NCBI GenBank assembly: GCA_012838505.1
Contig: DUPD01000051.1
Location: forward strand, 1-60,136
Direction of reading: 5' to 3'
From: Bacilli bacterium
GTDB lineage: Bacteria; Bacillota; Bacilli; Bacillales; Amphibacillaceae
Length of the DNA stretch: 60,136 nt
Under the pieces are notes generated by a model, which saw only the letters and a program-made list of their open reading frames with translations, was not told the origin of the DNA and searched no databases. Position 1 is the stretch's first letter, and each line of letters starts with the position of its first letter. The translations under genes were made by a program, and so were the position numbers. Positions 35,461-44,397 of this stretch are shown here, piece by piece.

Positions 35461-35708
35461 CTTATCAGCCTGTGCCGAAACAAACGTTTGATTGACTCGG
35501 TTAAAGTCCATTTCTTTTGTCAGCACATCTTTTCTAAGCAGGCCATTTGAATGTTCATTTAAACCACGTTGTGAAGGTGTACCAGAGTCTGCAAAGTAGA
35601 TCGAGACATCATGTTAATTACACAGTGCCTTCCAATTGCTGAATTCTTTGCCACAATCAAAGGTGATGACTGAGCTCTTATGATGTAGACCGACAATTGT
35701 ATCACCTT
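35461..35708 (-). pseudogene. IS30-family transposase fragment
   Basis: The minus strand encodes pieces of the IS30 DDE domain: GDTIVGLHHKSS, then VITFDCGKEFSNWKALC, and FADSGTPSQRGLNEHSNG, ending in the NRVNQTFVSA region. There is an in-frame stop near 35614 between CN and HDV. Both ends of the element are missing, so this is a dead fragment of about 250 bases, fused at its left end to the FadR remnant. Confidence 0.8.
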
Positions 35709-36131
35709 CAATCAGGATAACGTACTTGCATAAACTCCATAATCATTCTATGGTTATTGATCGTATCTTCGGAAATACGTTTGTTTTACTTAGATAAGAC
35801 AACACCTCGATTAATCGATTGAAAAATAACAGGCATGAGCTTGTCTATAAAGGCGTTATGCACTTCTTTAGAAATTGCTTTATGAAATTTCTGTTCAACA
35901 TCTGTTCGATCCAAACCGAGCTTGATTCGTTCTTCAATTTGTGCACCATAATCCAATATCCTTTCAAGTTCAGAATCGGTCGCTCGTATCGTTGCATGAT
36001 AGGTTATCCCTGGCTCAAATATAAACGGTTGGAAGTTTATCACCGAGTGTAAATCGTTTTTCAATTGCAATCATTGTCATGATATTATCTGCGATATGAT
36101 CAGATAACCTCTTTTTTTGCCATTCCGTCAT
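35709..36131 (-). pseudogene. FadR-type GntR regulator, degenerate
   Basis: From ATG 36131 the frame gives MTEWQKKRLSDHIADNIM and FTLGDKLP, the start of a winged-helix domain, then stops at TVYI. Most of the DNA-binding domain is missing. A second frame (36070-35786) encodes the FCD ligand domain from IFEPGITYHATIRATDSELE to INRGVVLSK, and a third carries NNHRMIMEFMQVRYPD. At least one deletion and one frameshift are present, and IS30 sequence follows directly. Not functional. Confidence 0.75.
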
Positions 36132-36230
36132 CACCTTGTTTGTTGATTTTAGTGTAGCACATAGAATGTTGAGACTAAGATTACGGTAGACATCAAAAAG
36201 TCATAAATTGTAACTACAAGACAACTCTAC

Positions 36231-36956
36231 TTATCTTTTAGTTCTTCGTAATTTAAATTGAAAGATATCATTTCTAAAATAATCCCTACTGTACATAACA
36301 GGCTCATTTAATTCATTGTAATGAATTTGTTCCATTAAGAGGACTGTTGTTTCTGGATAAACAAGTAATTGTTGACAAAGTTTATCTGTATGTAATGGCA
36401 CGGTTATTTCACTATCGCTCGTTAATAATTTAATATTACATTCTTTCTCGAGAAATTCAGTTAGTGAACCATATAATTCTTTTTTCTCAAACGCATCCCC
36501 AATAAGTGATCTTGCCATGATGTTTTGCGATAAAACAACTGGTTCATTATTCGCTGTGCGCATTCTTTGATGGAAAGAAACTGGTGAACCAACTGAAATA
36601 TCTAATTTTTCAGCCCAATCAGCGGTACATTCAACCGTAGTGGAGAAATCCTTTCTTTCCCCTTCTTTAAGTCCTGATTGCTTAATTAAATCGGATATTT
36701 TCGTTAATATTTCTAAACTACTGGGGATTGTAGGTAATATTTTTGTGACAAATGTACCTACCCCATGTTTTACAATAACCAGACCTCGTTCCTCAAGCTG
36801 ACGGATAGCAGAACGAAATGTTTCTCGACTGACATCGAAGTGCTCTGCCATCTTATTTTCTGATGGCAGCCTTTCCCCCGGCCTGTAAATACCTTTTTGA
36901 ATATCTTCCGTTATTTTATCGCTAATCAATTGATAACTAGATTTTATTTTCTTCAT
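36231..36956 (-). CDS. GntR/HutC-family regulator with UTRA domain
   Basis: 241 residues. The N-terminal winged helix has ITEDIQKGIYRPGERLPSEN and HFDVSRETFRSAIRQL (recognition helix near residue 45); the C-terminal UTRA domain ends with HYNELNEPVMYSRDYFRND, where sugar phosphates or similar effectors bind in this family. It is divergent from the HAD-ABC operon, and identical 12-bp motifs stand in inverted orientation before both units. It is the probable local repressor of both. Start ATG 36956 behind AGAGGTG. Confidence 0.88.
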   Translation of the reverse strand: MKKIKSSYQLISDKITEDIQKGIYRPGERLPSENKMAEHFDVSRETFRSAIRQLEERGLVIVKHGVGTFVTKILPTIPSSLEILTKISDLIKQSGLKEGERKDFSTTVECTADWAEKLDISVGSPVSFHQRMRTANNEPVVLSQNIMARSLIGDAFEKKELYGSLTEFLEKECNIKLLTSDSEITVPLHTDKLCQQLLVYPETTVLLMEQIHYNELNEPVMYSRDYFRNDIFQFKLRRTKR

Positions 36957-36965
36957 TATTACACC

Positions 36966-36977
36966 TCTATACATCTA
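36966..36977 (-). promoter_or_regulatory. Operator candidate, copy 1 (before the GntR gene)
   Basis: TCTATACATCTA; its exact reverse complement stands at 37089-37100, so both transcription units have TAGATGTATAGA just ahead of the ribosome binding site. Confidence 0.55.
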
Positions 36978-37088
36978 CTTATTTTAATATAAATATATCA
37001 TATTTTTAAAATACTAAACAAACATAGAGCTTAAATTTACAATACTTTAGCTTTAAGTTAATACTCTCTTAATGTATCGTTGTTATTA

Positions 37089-37100
37089 TAGATGTATAGA
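37089..37100 (+). promoter_or_regulatory. Operator candidate, copy 2 (before the HAD-ABC operon)
   Basis: TAGATGTATAGA, inverted identical copy of 36966-36977, eight bases before the GGAGGTG of the HAD gene. Probable GntR binding site. Confidence 0.55.
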
Positions 37101-37129
37101 CAACTTGGAGGTGAAAGGCTATTGACAGA

Positions 37130-37939
37130 TTGAATAATTACTTTTCTGACTTATGTATTGTCACAGATTTAGATGGTACATTGCTCAATGATAACCAGCA
37201 AATTTCAAATCGAAATCGTCATGTGATTGAAGAATATCAAAAAGCAGGGGGAATATTTACGTTCGCAACTGGCCGGGTGCAAACATCAATTACTTCCTTT
37301 ATTGAACAACTAAATATTCAATATCCGGTCATCACACATAATGGTGCACAAATTTTTTGCCCAAAAACTGGCCGTATCATTTATTCTCAATCGTTATCGC
37401 TGTGTGATTCGCTCAAAGATACTCTGGCAAAATTAGATCATGTTGAAATTATGTATTTTATTAATGAAGAAATTTACACTGATAGAAAAGGTCCGCTTAT
37501 TCCATTGTTTGAGGAAAAGGAACAAATGACAGTATTGGACAAAGTGCCACCACTTCAGGGTCAAAGTATATCTAAGATAATTATTGCACATGAAAACGAA
37601 GAGGTGTTAAAGAAGGTTGAAGAACAAATTAAGGAGAAACACCCTCACCTTAGCACCACATTCTCTGAGCCGGAATATTTGGAGCTACTTTCGAATGATA
37701 CATCGAAGGGAATTGCATTAAACTACTTGAGAAACCACTACAACAATAGTGAGAGAAAGGTAATAACGTTTGGCAACAACATTAATGATATTCCTTTAAT
37801 TAAAGCAGCGGATATCGGAATTGCTGTTCGCAATGCTCATCAGGAATTGAAACGAGTTGCTACGAAAGTATTACATAAGACAAATCAAGAAGATGCAATT
37901 GCAGATTATATTGAAAAATTACAATTAAAAAGGAGCTAG
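37130..37939 (+). CDS. HAD-superfamily phosphatase, Cof type
   Basis: 269 residues. Motif I VTDLDGTLL (nucleophile Asp near residue 12) and the C-terminal GNNINDIPLIKAADIGIAV carry the metal-binding Asp; the cap is of the Cof type (IIB). These enzymes remove phosphate from sugar phosphates or similar small molecules. First gene of the transporter operon. The start is TTG, 16 bases after GGAGGTG, which is long; no better in-frame start exists before the catalytic motif. The next gene begins five bases after the stop, using the AAAAAGGAG at its end. Confidence 0.88.
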   Translation: MNNYFSDLCIVTDLDGTLLNDNQQISNRNRHVIEEYQKAGGIFTFATGRVQTSITSFIEQLNIQYPVITHNGAQIFCPKTGRIIYSQSLSLCDSLKDTLAKLDHVEIMYFINEEIYTDRKGPLIPLFEEKEQMTVLDKVPPLQGQSISKIIIAHENEEVLKKVEEQIKEKHPHLSTTFSEPEYLELLSNDTSKGIALNYLRNHYNNSERKVITFGNNINDIPLIKAADIGIAVRNAHQELKRVATKVLHKTNQEDAIADYIEKLQLKRS

Positions 37940-37943
37940 TATA

Positions 37944-39140
37944 ATGAGAAAGCTATTATTTGTAAGTTTGTTAATTTTACCGTTGTTGTTTGGTTGTGGA
38001 AATGATACTTCTGAAGAGGCATCTAATAAAGCAACAGAAAAAGCATCTACGGAAGTAAAGGTAGAAAGCAACGAAAGTACAGAGATTAGCTTTGACACGT
38101 ATGAAACAACTGATGAGTTATATGAATTAGCGAAGGAGGAAGGGGAAGTAGTCTTTTATACTGCGACATCAGCAGGAGAGCAAGCGGGACTTGCTTTTGA
38201 AGATGCATACCCTGGCGTTAAGGTCTCTGTTACAAAAGTGAGTGACCCACAAATTCACGAAAGAATTCAGCGTGAACATGAGTCAGGTGTAAATAACGCA
38301 GATGTTATTTTTGGTAAAGGAACAAATGGATCATGGGCAAATGAATTACTTACAAATGATTATATTATGGAATATAAACCAGAGGAAATTATGAAGCATA
38401 TAGATGACCCGTACAAGTCTTATAAAGGTTTACCAGTAATTTCAGAAATCATTACGATCATCTACAATACAGATCATCATGATGAGCCGCCTTTCGATAA
38501 TTGGTGGGATCTAACAACAGATGAGTGGACAAGTAAAATTCTTTTTAAGGACCCACTTTCTGCACCGGATATTCAAGGCTTATTTATGACAATGGTAAAA
38601 CATTCGGATGATATGGAAAAGGCGTATGAAGAAAAATTTGGAGAGCCTATAGAGCTAGACGGTACAGAGAATGCTGGTTATGAATTTATTAAACGATTAT
38701 TAGACAATGACGCAATCTTGATGAGTTCGATGGGTGATACTGTTGACGCTGTAGCTGATTCAAGAGAGGATCATTCAGTTGTAGCAATTGCATCTACAAC
38801 GAAATTACGTGATGTTGTGCAAAAAGATGCAGCAATTGGTATCAATATTGACCTAAAACCAAAAGTGTCTGTTCCAGGAACATCAAAATTATTTGTAACA
38901 AGTAATGTAGAGAATATAGCTGCAACAAAACTGTTTATTCGCTACTTGACAGGTGGAGAAGATGGTACTGGAGAAGGTTTTGATTCATTCAACAACCCAG
39001 GGACATTCTCTGTAAGAAATGATATTGAACAAGATGATCTTATTCCTTCTTTAGCAGAGCTTAACTTATGGGAAGAAGACGAGCAGTATTTCTACGAAAA
39101 TCAAGATGAAATGCATAACTTCTTGCTCAAAATTCAGTAA
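37944..39140 (+). CDS. ABC transporter substrate-binding lipoprotein (Fbp/Afu type)
   Basis: 398 residues. Lipobox LLFGCGN with Cys18, an acidic linker, then a bilobed binding domain beginning ELAKEEGEVVFYTATS, as in ferric-iron and AfuA-type binding proteins (SBP_bac family). The usual tandem tyrosines of iron binders are not evident. AfuA-like proteins bind hexose or heptulose phosphates, and the flanking phosphatase and isomerase genes favour such a ligand. Close spacing to the HAD gene (four bases) and the isomerase gene (14 bases) shows a single operon. Confidence 0.85.
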   Translation: MRKLLFVSLLILPLLFGCGNDTSEEASNKATEKASTEVKVESNESTEISFDTYETTDELYELAKEEGEVVFYTATSAGEQAGLAFEDAYPGVKVSVTKVSDPQIHERIQREHESGVNNADVIFGKGTNGSWANELLTNDYIMEYKPEEIMKHIDDPYKSYKGLPVISEIITIIYNTDHHDEPPFDNWWDLTTDEWTSKILFKDPLSAPDIQGLFMTMVKHSDDMEKAYEEKFGEPIELDGTENAGYEFIKRLLDNDAILMSSMGDTVDAVADSREDHSVVAIASTTKLRDVVQKDAAIGINIDLKPKVSVPGTSKLFVTSNVENIAATKLFIRYLTGGEDGTGEGFDSFNNPGTFSVRNDIEQDDLIPSLAELNLWEEDEQYFYENQDEMHNFLLKIQ

Positions 39141-39154
39141 TTGGAGAGATATAA

Positions 39155-40045
39155 ATGAAGATTGGAATGTCTATTCAGCAACAAGCGCTACAAAGCAATA
39201 TATCTGATGAACAGAAACAAGTTTTTATAGCTGGTTTCTCTAATCTTGAAAAATATATTGATTATTTAAAATCTCTTGGTGTTACAAGTATTGAAGTACG
39301 AATATATGATCAGGAAGCTTGTTATGATGATTTCAATGAGGCAATTTCCATAATTCAAAGTAAGGGATTGAACATTACAGTTCATGGAGAATTGTTGAAG
39401 ACGGTAGTCGGTAGTCAAGTAGATACTGACTACCCTTCCCTTCCTCCTCTAATTGAAAAATTGAACAATCCAACTGTTATGCCTATACATGTAAGCCAAG
39501 GCGTAGAGGAAAATATCGATTATGCCTCGAGAACAAAACAAATTTTACAAGCTTGGTCTAATGAATTAAATAAAAGTACAAATCAAGTTCAGTTTGCAAT
39601 TGAAAATAATAGGATGAAAAAAGTAAACGACCCAGGAAACACGATAAAAGGTGTACTAGAGATGGTTGAAACACTAGGTCGTGAAGATGTTGGAATCTGC
39701 TTTGACATGGGGCATTATTATTCAAATATTCAACAGGGTAAGGAAGATAGCCCTTCTGTTTTAGAAGAGGATCCTTTGTTGAATGAGTTTTGTAAACATG
39801 TTGTTCACACCCATATTCATGGAATGAGCTCTGAAGGAACAACGCATTTCCCGATCAGGAAAGAAAGTGATTTACCACTTCGGTCATTTGTTCAACTGTT
39901 AGAACAGAACGATTACAAAGGAATATATAATTTAGAGTTATCATTGGATCGATGGGCTAAAGACGAAGACCCTAAGCAATTGATTGCCGAATCAATTGAA
40001 TATTTACAACGGACGATAACTCTTTGTAGGAAAGGAACAAGATAG
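39155..40045 (+). CDS. Sugar phosphate isomerase/epimerase-like TIM barrel (AP endonuclease 2 fold)
   Basis: 296 residues. The xylose-isomerase-like barrel shows the metal-ligand pattern: VEVRIYD near residue 47, HGEL near 78, FAIENNR near 148, DMGHYYSN near 184, HTHIHGM near 214 and NLELS near 255. Members isomerise or epimerise sugars or inositol derivatives. Located between the binding protein and the permease, so it probably acts on the imported compound. Start ATG behind TGGAGAG. Confidence 0.8.
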   Translation: MKIGMSIQQQALQSNISDEQKQVFIAGFSNLEKYIDYLKSLGVTSIEVRIYDQEACYDDFNEAISIIQSKGLNITVHGELLKTVVGSQVDTDYPSLPPLIEKLNNPTVMPIHVSQGVEENIDYASRTKQILQAWSNELNKSTNQVQFAIENNRMKKVNDPGNTIKGVLEMVETLGREDVGICFDMGHYYSNIQQGKEDSPSVLEEDPLLNEFCKHVVHTHIHGMSSEGTTHFPIRKESDLPLRSFVQLLEQNDYKGIYNLELSLDRWAKDEDPKQLIAESIEYLQRTITLCRKGTR

Positions 40046-40048
40046 ACG

Positions 40049-41812
40049 ATGCAAAAATATGTAACACGATTTTGTAAAAAAATAAGTAATCCCATGGTTA
40101 TATTGACGATTGCTATCTTGGCGTTTTTAATTTACACAATTATTCTTCCTCTGATAGAAATCCTTGTGACGACTTTAATGGACGTCAATGGTACCGAAGG
40201 GTTTTCCTTAGAGGGATGGAAGTCTATATTTGCCAGTGATATTAGTCAGGCATTACTCTATAGCCCGATGACTCAAACATTTCAAATTGGTATTTTTGTA
40301 TCGATTATCTCTTTAGTTTTGGGATCACTATTAGCATGGATTGTTGTTCGAACGGATTTGAAATACAAAAAAACAATTAGTTTTTTTCTGGTTTTACCAT
40401 ATATGCTACCCTCTTGGTTTAATGCATTTGTCTGGTTAATCGTTTTCAAAAATGATCGTATTGGTGGGCAAACAGGGTTAGTTCAAGCCATCTTCAATAT
40501 AAGTCCTCCAGACTGGCTATCTTATGGTGCAGTACCGATTATTTTATCGCTCTCAGCTCATTATTATATTTTCGCATTTTTACTAGTTGGAGCTGCGTTA
40601 AGCTCTATTAACTCAGATGTGGAGGAATCAGCAACAATACTAGGAGCTAAAACGTGGGGAATCCTCAGAAAAATTACCTTCCCCCTTGTAATACCAGCAG
40701 TCGTCTCCGCTTTTATTTTGATATTTTCAAAGTCAATAGGTTCTTTTGGTGTACCAGCATTGCTAGGCTTACCTGTCCGATATTATACGCTATCGACAAT
40801 GATTTATAGCAATATTTCAACTGGTCAACAAGTGACTGGCTACATTCTTAGCCTTGTCCTCATCGTAAGTGCGATTGTCGTTATTTGGATGAATCAAAAG
40901 GTAATTAGTCGCAGAAATTACATGACGATTAGCGGAAAAGGTTCGAAACAAAAACTGATTAGTCTAGGGAAATGGCGCATCCCAACTACTATTGCAATTT
41001 GGCTTTTTATCTTTTGTTTAAGTATTCTACCAGTTCTATTATTAGGAATACAGACACTTTTACTTAGAGATGGTGTTTATAGTCTCGATAATTTAACACT
41101 ACATTATTGGATTGGACAATCTGATCCAACGATAGGAAATGGAATTCAAGGTGTCTTTCGAAATAGTCGGATTCTCAGTGCCTTTAAAAACACAGTTGTG
41201 GTCTCGTTTTTTGCAGCATTAATTGCAGCGATTATTGGATTGGTTATTGGATATTTGATTACGAGAAACAAAGAAAAGTGGCAATTTCGTTTAATGGACC
41301 AGCTTTCATATTTACCAATTCTAATTCCTAGTATTGCGTTTTCAGCTATTTACTTATCTATGTTTGCAAAACCAGGTGTTTTCTTACCGTCGCTTTACGG
41401 TACAATTTCTATCCTAATCCTGATTACAGTTGTCAGTGAATTACCACTCACGACAAGGACTGGAACAAGTTCAATGATTCAAATTAGCAATGAACTGGAA
41501 GAAGCGGGTAGTGTTCTTGGTGCTTCATGGATCACGCGATTTAGGCGAATCATTATGCCTTTAAGTAAAAAGGGGCTGCTAAATGGATTTATTCTCGTAT
41601 TCATTAGTGCGATGAAAGAACTTGATTTGCTAATCATGCTTGTAACACCAAAAACAATGACATTAACAACTTATACGTTTGACCTGCAAGAACAAGGATA
41701 TACACAAACAGCAAATGCAGTCGTTTTAATTATCGTCATATCTATTATTCTTGTGTATACACTTGTAACAATATTTGGAAAAATAGATATAACGAAAGGA
41801 GTCAGTAAATAA
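40049..41812 (+). CDS. ABC transporter permease with two fused transmembrane domains (FbpB/AfuB type)
   Basis: 587 residues with about 12 membrane helices in two halves. Each half has the EAA coupling loop: EESATILGAKTWGILRKI near residue 193 and EEAGSVLGASWITRFRRI near 488. Fused permeases of this kind belong to the iron(III)/sugar-phosphate/aminoethylphosphonate group. It starts three bases after the isomerase stop and abuts the ATPase gene with no gap. Confidence 0.9.
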   Translation: MQKYVTRFCKKISNPMVILTIAILAFLIYTIILPLIEILVTTLMDVNGTEGFSLEGWKSIFASDISQALLYSPMTQTFQIGIFVSIISLVLGSLLAWIVVRTDLKYKKTISFFLVLPYMLPSWFNAFVWLIVFKNDRIGGQTGLVQAIFNISPPDWLSYGAVPIILSLSAHYYIFAFLLVGAALSSINSDVEESATILGAKTWGILRKITFPLVIPAVVSAFILIFSKSIGSFGVPALLGLPVRYYTLSTMIYSNISTGQQVTGYILSLVLIVSAIVVIWMNQKVISRRNYMTISGKGSKQKLISLGKWRIPTTIAIWLFIFCLSILPVLLLGIQTLLLRDGVYSLDNLTLHYWIGQSDPTIGNGIQGVFRNSRILSAFKNTVVVSFFAALIAAIIGLVIGYLITRNKEKWQFRLMDQLSYLPILIPSIAFSAIYLSMFAKPGVFLPSLYGTISILILITVVSELPLTTRTGTSSMIQISNELEEAGSVLGASWITRFRRIIMPLSKKGLLNGFILVFISAMKELDLLIMLVTPKTMTLTTYTFDLQEQGYTQTANAVVLIIVISIILVYTLVTIFGKIDITKGVSK

Positions 41813-42931
41813 ATGGGAACAATCGTAGTGAATAATATTCATAAATATTTTGATGAATTTCATGCTTTAAAAGGGATTGATTTAACGATTGAAGACGGTG
41901 AATTCATGACGTTGTTAGGTCCTTCTGGATGTGGAAAAACAACTTTTCTTCGTATTTTAGCAGGCTTAGAAGAGGCAAGTGACGGAGAAATAAAAATTGA
42001 CGGTAGAGAAGTTGTCTGTGTATCGAATCAAGTTTCTCTTCCGACATCAGATCGAAATTTAAACCTTGTATTCCAAAGTTATGCACTTTGGCCTCATTTA
42101 ACTGTGTTCGAAAATATTGCATTTGGACTTGAGATTAAAAAAATGCCAAAAGAGATGATTAAACAAAAAGTAGCTGAGACCTTGGAGCGACTGCAGATTG
42201 GTCATCTTAGCAGTAACTCACCAAGTGAATTATCTGGAGGCCAGCAACAACGAGTAGCTATTGCCCGGGCAATTGTTACAGAGCCTGAAATATTACTTTT
42301 GGACGAACCGTTATCTAATCTTGATGCAAAGTTACGCATTGAAATGCGAGGTGAGTTAAAAAGGCTGCATCATGATCTAGATACGACCATCGTTTATGTC
42401 ACGCATGATCAAGTAGAGGCTCTAACACTCTCAACGAGAATTGCGGTCTTTTTTGAGGGTAATATAGTTCAAGTGGATACACCCCAGAAATTATATAATA
42501 GTCCAAAAGACTTACGTGTAGCACAATTTATCGGAAATCCAATTGTAAACTGTGTAGAAGCAACTGTAAATGATGACCAAATGGAAATGATCAGCCCACT
42601 TAACACTTATAGATATGATTATAAAATTGGATTAGAAGAAGTGACTCTAGCGACTAATCCAGAAAATATTCACATTGTTAGTGAATCTGAACCTGGTGCA
42701 ATTGTATCAGAAGTATATTCTGTATTACCAGCCGGATCCGAAACCTATATTCAAGTGCAACTACAAGAAACAAATGAGATACTAACCATAAGAGAAATTG
42801 GTGAGGTTATGTATGAGATCGGTAGTAATGTTTGGATTAAACCTAATTTGGAAAAAATGCATGTTTTTAATCCAAAAACAAATGAGAAAATTCTAGTTGA
42901 ACTAGATTTAAGAGTACCTGTCAACGTTTAA
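41813..42931 (+). CDS. ABC transporter ATP-binding protein (FbpC/PotA type)
   Basis: 372 residues. Walker [10 protein letters not shown] near residue 38, Q-loop region [10 protein letters not shown], signature LSGGQQQR near 142, Walker [12 protein letters not shown] near 162, switch His in VTHDQVEA. The C-terminal 130 residues form the TOBE regulatory domain. All ATPase residues are intact. Last gene of the operon; its AUG is one base past the permease stop. No obvious terminator follows within 90 bases. Confidence 0.93.
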   Translation: MGTIVVNNIHKYFDEFHALKGIDLTIEDGEFMTLLGPSGCGKTTFLRILAGLEEASDGEIKIDGREVVCVSNQVSLPTSDRNLNLVFQSYALWPHLTVFENIAFGLEIKKMPKEMIKQKVAETLERLQIGHLSSNSPSELSGGQQQRVAIARAIVTEPEILLLDEPLSNLDAKLRIEMRGELKRLHHDLDTTIVYVTHDQVEALTLSTRIAVFFEGNIVQVDTPQKLYNSPKDLRVAQFIGNPIVNCVEATVNDDQMEMISPLNTYRYDYKIGLEEVTLATNPENIHIVSESEPGAIVSEVYSVLPAGSETYIQVQLQETNEILTIREIGEVMYEIGSNVWIKPNLEKMHVFNPKTNEKILVELDLRVPVNV

Positions 42932-43033
42932 CGCTGTTTAGTGAAGTATCAAAGAATAATTAAGTTTTCATTGTTGAATCAATTTCATAAGAAATAAAAT
43001 TGATAAACCTAACCTGAATTATTCATAGCTAAA

Positions 43034-43310
43034 TGAATTTCATAATTCGAAAATATAGACAGAAACACGAATGATTACAGATAAAATCATCAAGCCATAC
43101 GTAAATAAGTAAGCTAATTTAAGTGATTGGAACGGCGGGTGGCGACTCCAGCGGGAAAAGCACGAGTCCGAAGACCCCGCAGGAGTGGTTTTCTCCGAGG
43201 AGGCTAAGGCCGTGCCCGCGGAAAGCGTCCACCCAGAGTGGAAATCACGGACCTTAGCTCGATCATAGTTATTCGTGTTTTTGCACTCACTAAGCAATTA
43301 TGAAATTGAT
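43034..43310. repeat. Bacillaceae structured foldback repeat, copy 1
   Basis: The GC-rich core 43123-43250 starts GATTGGAACGGCGGGTGGCG and ends GTGGAAATCACGG; inner arms GACTCC...GCGGG and CCCGCAGGAGTGG pair. It is framed by inverted flanks: AATTTCATAATT (43034) with AATTATGAAATT (43299), and ACACGAAT (43055) with ATTCGTGT (43271). Copies 2 and 3 lie outside the island. This repeat type is widespread in Bacillaceae genomes. It fills most of the gap 42932-43345. Confidence 0.75.
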
Positions 43311-43339
43311 TCAGGTAACAACATTAAAAAGTCTCATGG

Positions 43340-43582
43340 ATGCGCTCAAGGGACCTTTTAATGTTACAAGTTGTCGATGGCAATGGTCGTATTGCTAGAC
43401 TTCTAATAAATTTGGAGTTAATGAAAGCTGGCTACCCGCCCATCATTATTTCAGTAGAAAAGTGTTTGGCTTACTACAATGCACTTAATAAAGCCCATAT
43501 AATAGAAAGTCATGAGGATTTTATCGATCCTGTCTCAATAAAAGTAGAATCCTCATTAGATTTGTATTTAAGTGCGATTTAA
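43340..43582 (+). pseudogene. Fic-family protein, C-terminal fragment
   Basis: From about 43367 the frame encodes VDGNGRIARLLINLELMKAG and the typical Fic end (PPIIISVEK, ESSLDLYLSAI). The catalytic histidine and Phe of the HPFxDGNGR loop are replaced by unrelated residues, and all upstream Fic sequence is missing. Fic proteins transfer AMP to target proteins; this fragment cannot. It sits right before att copy 3, so the truncation may date from element formation. Confidence 0.85.
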
Positions 43583-43637
43583 AACCGCACTTAGATACAT
43601 TGCGATGAACCGTACCATAAGTAAATGAGGTTTTTAA
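43583..43637 (+). repeat. att copy 3 with terminal inverted repeat (right end of unit 2)
   Basis: Bases 43605-43635 equal the rlmH end (16079-16109) without mismatch. The left arm AAAACCGCACTTAGATACAT (43581-43600) parallels that of att copy 2 and is the inverted partner of the rlmH-side end. Confidence 0.88.
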
Positions 43638-43743
43638 AAAGAACGACTAAAGTCGATTGAAATAAAATATTTCGGATAATAATAGCCCTTGGAAAACATG
43701 TTATAATAAAAGTAATCAAGACATACATTAGCCGAGGTGATTA

Positions 43744-44013
43744 ATGATGGGTTCATTAAGCGAAAGTATGAAAGAGGAACTTTTAAATGCACTAGATAAT
43801 AAAAATGAGATGATGTTTGTATCAGAAGGGAAGCTGATCTCTCTTGAAGTTCATGATGACACTTCAACAAGTGAGCTACCTGATGATTTATCGCAGGAGA
43901 TCAATGAGTACCAGGAACTGAAAGAGTCGCTTCAGCGGTATTCTGACAACCCTAACATGAAGCGATATACCGCAAAGGAGTTAAAGGAGCTGCGGTATGA
44001 ACAGAGAAGATAA
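43744..44013 (+). CDS. Antitoxin-like protein of a type II toxin-antitoxin pair
   Basis: 89 residues, acidic, without a DNA-binding motif that I can name with certainty. The end (KRYTAKELKELRYEQRR) is helical and charged, like the toxin-wrapping tail of RelB/ParD-type antitoxins. ATG seven bases after GAGGTGA; an extended -10 TGTTATAAT lies near 43698-43706. Its last 17 bases overlap the next gene, a typical toxin-antitoxin arrangement. Confidence 0.65.
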   Translation: MMGSLSESMKEELLNALDNKNEMMFVSEGKLISLEVHDDTSTSELPDDLSQEINEYQELKESLQRYSDNPNMKRYTAKELKELRYEQRR

Positions 44014-44347
44014 TCATGTATTTTCAATTCATTTTACAGAAGAGTTTAATAAATGTTTAGATAAAATTCAAGCCTTCTTTTCTGATCAAGGAGAAGATGT
44101 ACTTGAATGGTGGTTTTTAAAAGAAGATAATATGATTGATGAAATAAATCGTCTGTTATCTTCTTTTCCATATGCAGGGAAGGAAGTTGAGCATGGTGAA
44201 TTCAAAGGCTTCCGCTGTTTAACATATGGAAAGAGCCAACATCGAATGTTAAATTATATAGTTTTTTATAAGGTTTATGAAAGTGATAAAATCATTGATG
44301 TTATTAATATTTTACCGTCTCGATCAAAGCGAGGGCGAATAAGATAA
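43997..44347 (+). CDS. RelE/ParE-like toxin
   Basis: 116 residues, with the short mixed fold of RelE/ParE toxins: FSIHFTEEFNKCLDKIQAFF at the start, then FPYAGKEVEHGEFKGFRCLTYG, HRMLNYIVFYKVYE and IIDVINILPSRSKRGRIR at the end. The last strand and basic tail are typical of mRNA-cleaving RelE-like proteins; gyrase poisoning (ParE) is also possible. Overlaps the antitoxin gene by 17 bases. Confidence 0.72.
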   Translation: MNREDNHVFSIHFTEEFNKCLDKIQAFFSDQGEDVLEWWFLKEDNMIDEINRLLSSFPYAGKEVEHGEFKGFRCLTYGKSQHRMLNYIVFYKVYESDKIIDVINILPSRSKRGRIR

Positions 44348-44397
44348 TTCTGATATTTAATTTAAACATTAAGGATTTCGATATGAAGCATCGTGGA

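Larger units (their letters stand above)
35267..43624. mobile_element. SCC-like element, unit 2 (sugar-phosphate-type transporter cluster)
   Basis: Lies between att copy 2 and att copy 3 (core at 43607-43624, identical to rlmH). Contents: a decayed FadR-type gene and IS30 fragment, the GntR/HAD/ABC cluster, one Bacillaceae foldback repeat and a Fic gene fragment. No recombinase. The first 190 bases after the att hold only a hairpin (GAGAGT/ACTCTC, 35280-35304) followed by T. Confidence 0.6.

Noticed and set aside
37944..42931. Ferric iron transporter
   Set aside because: The fused permease and binding protein resemble FbpABC, but the typical tyrosine iron ligands are not evident, and phosphatase and isomerase genes are in the operon.
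43040..43297. Minus-strand open frame of 85 codons rich in Ser, Pro, Gly
   Set aside because: It is a read-through of the structured foldback repeat and its flanks, not a gene; the same holds for small frames over copy 3 (59565-59877) and over the S-box (56328-56565).
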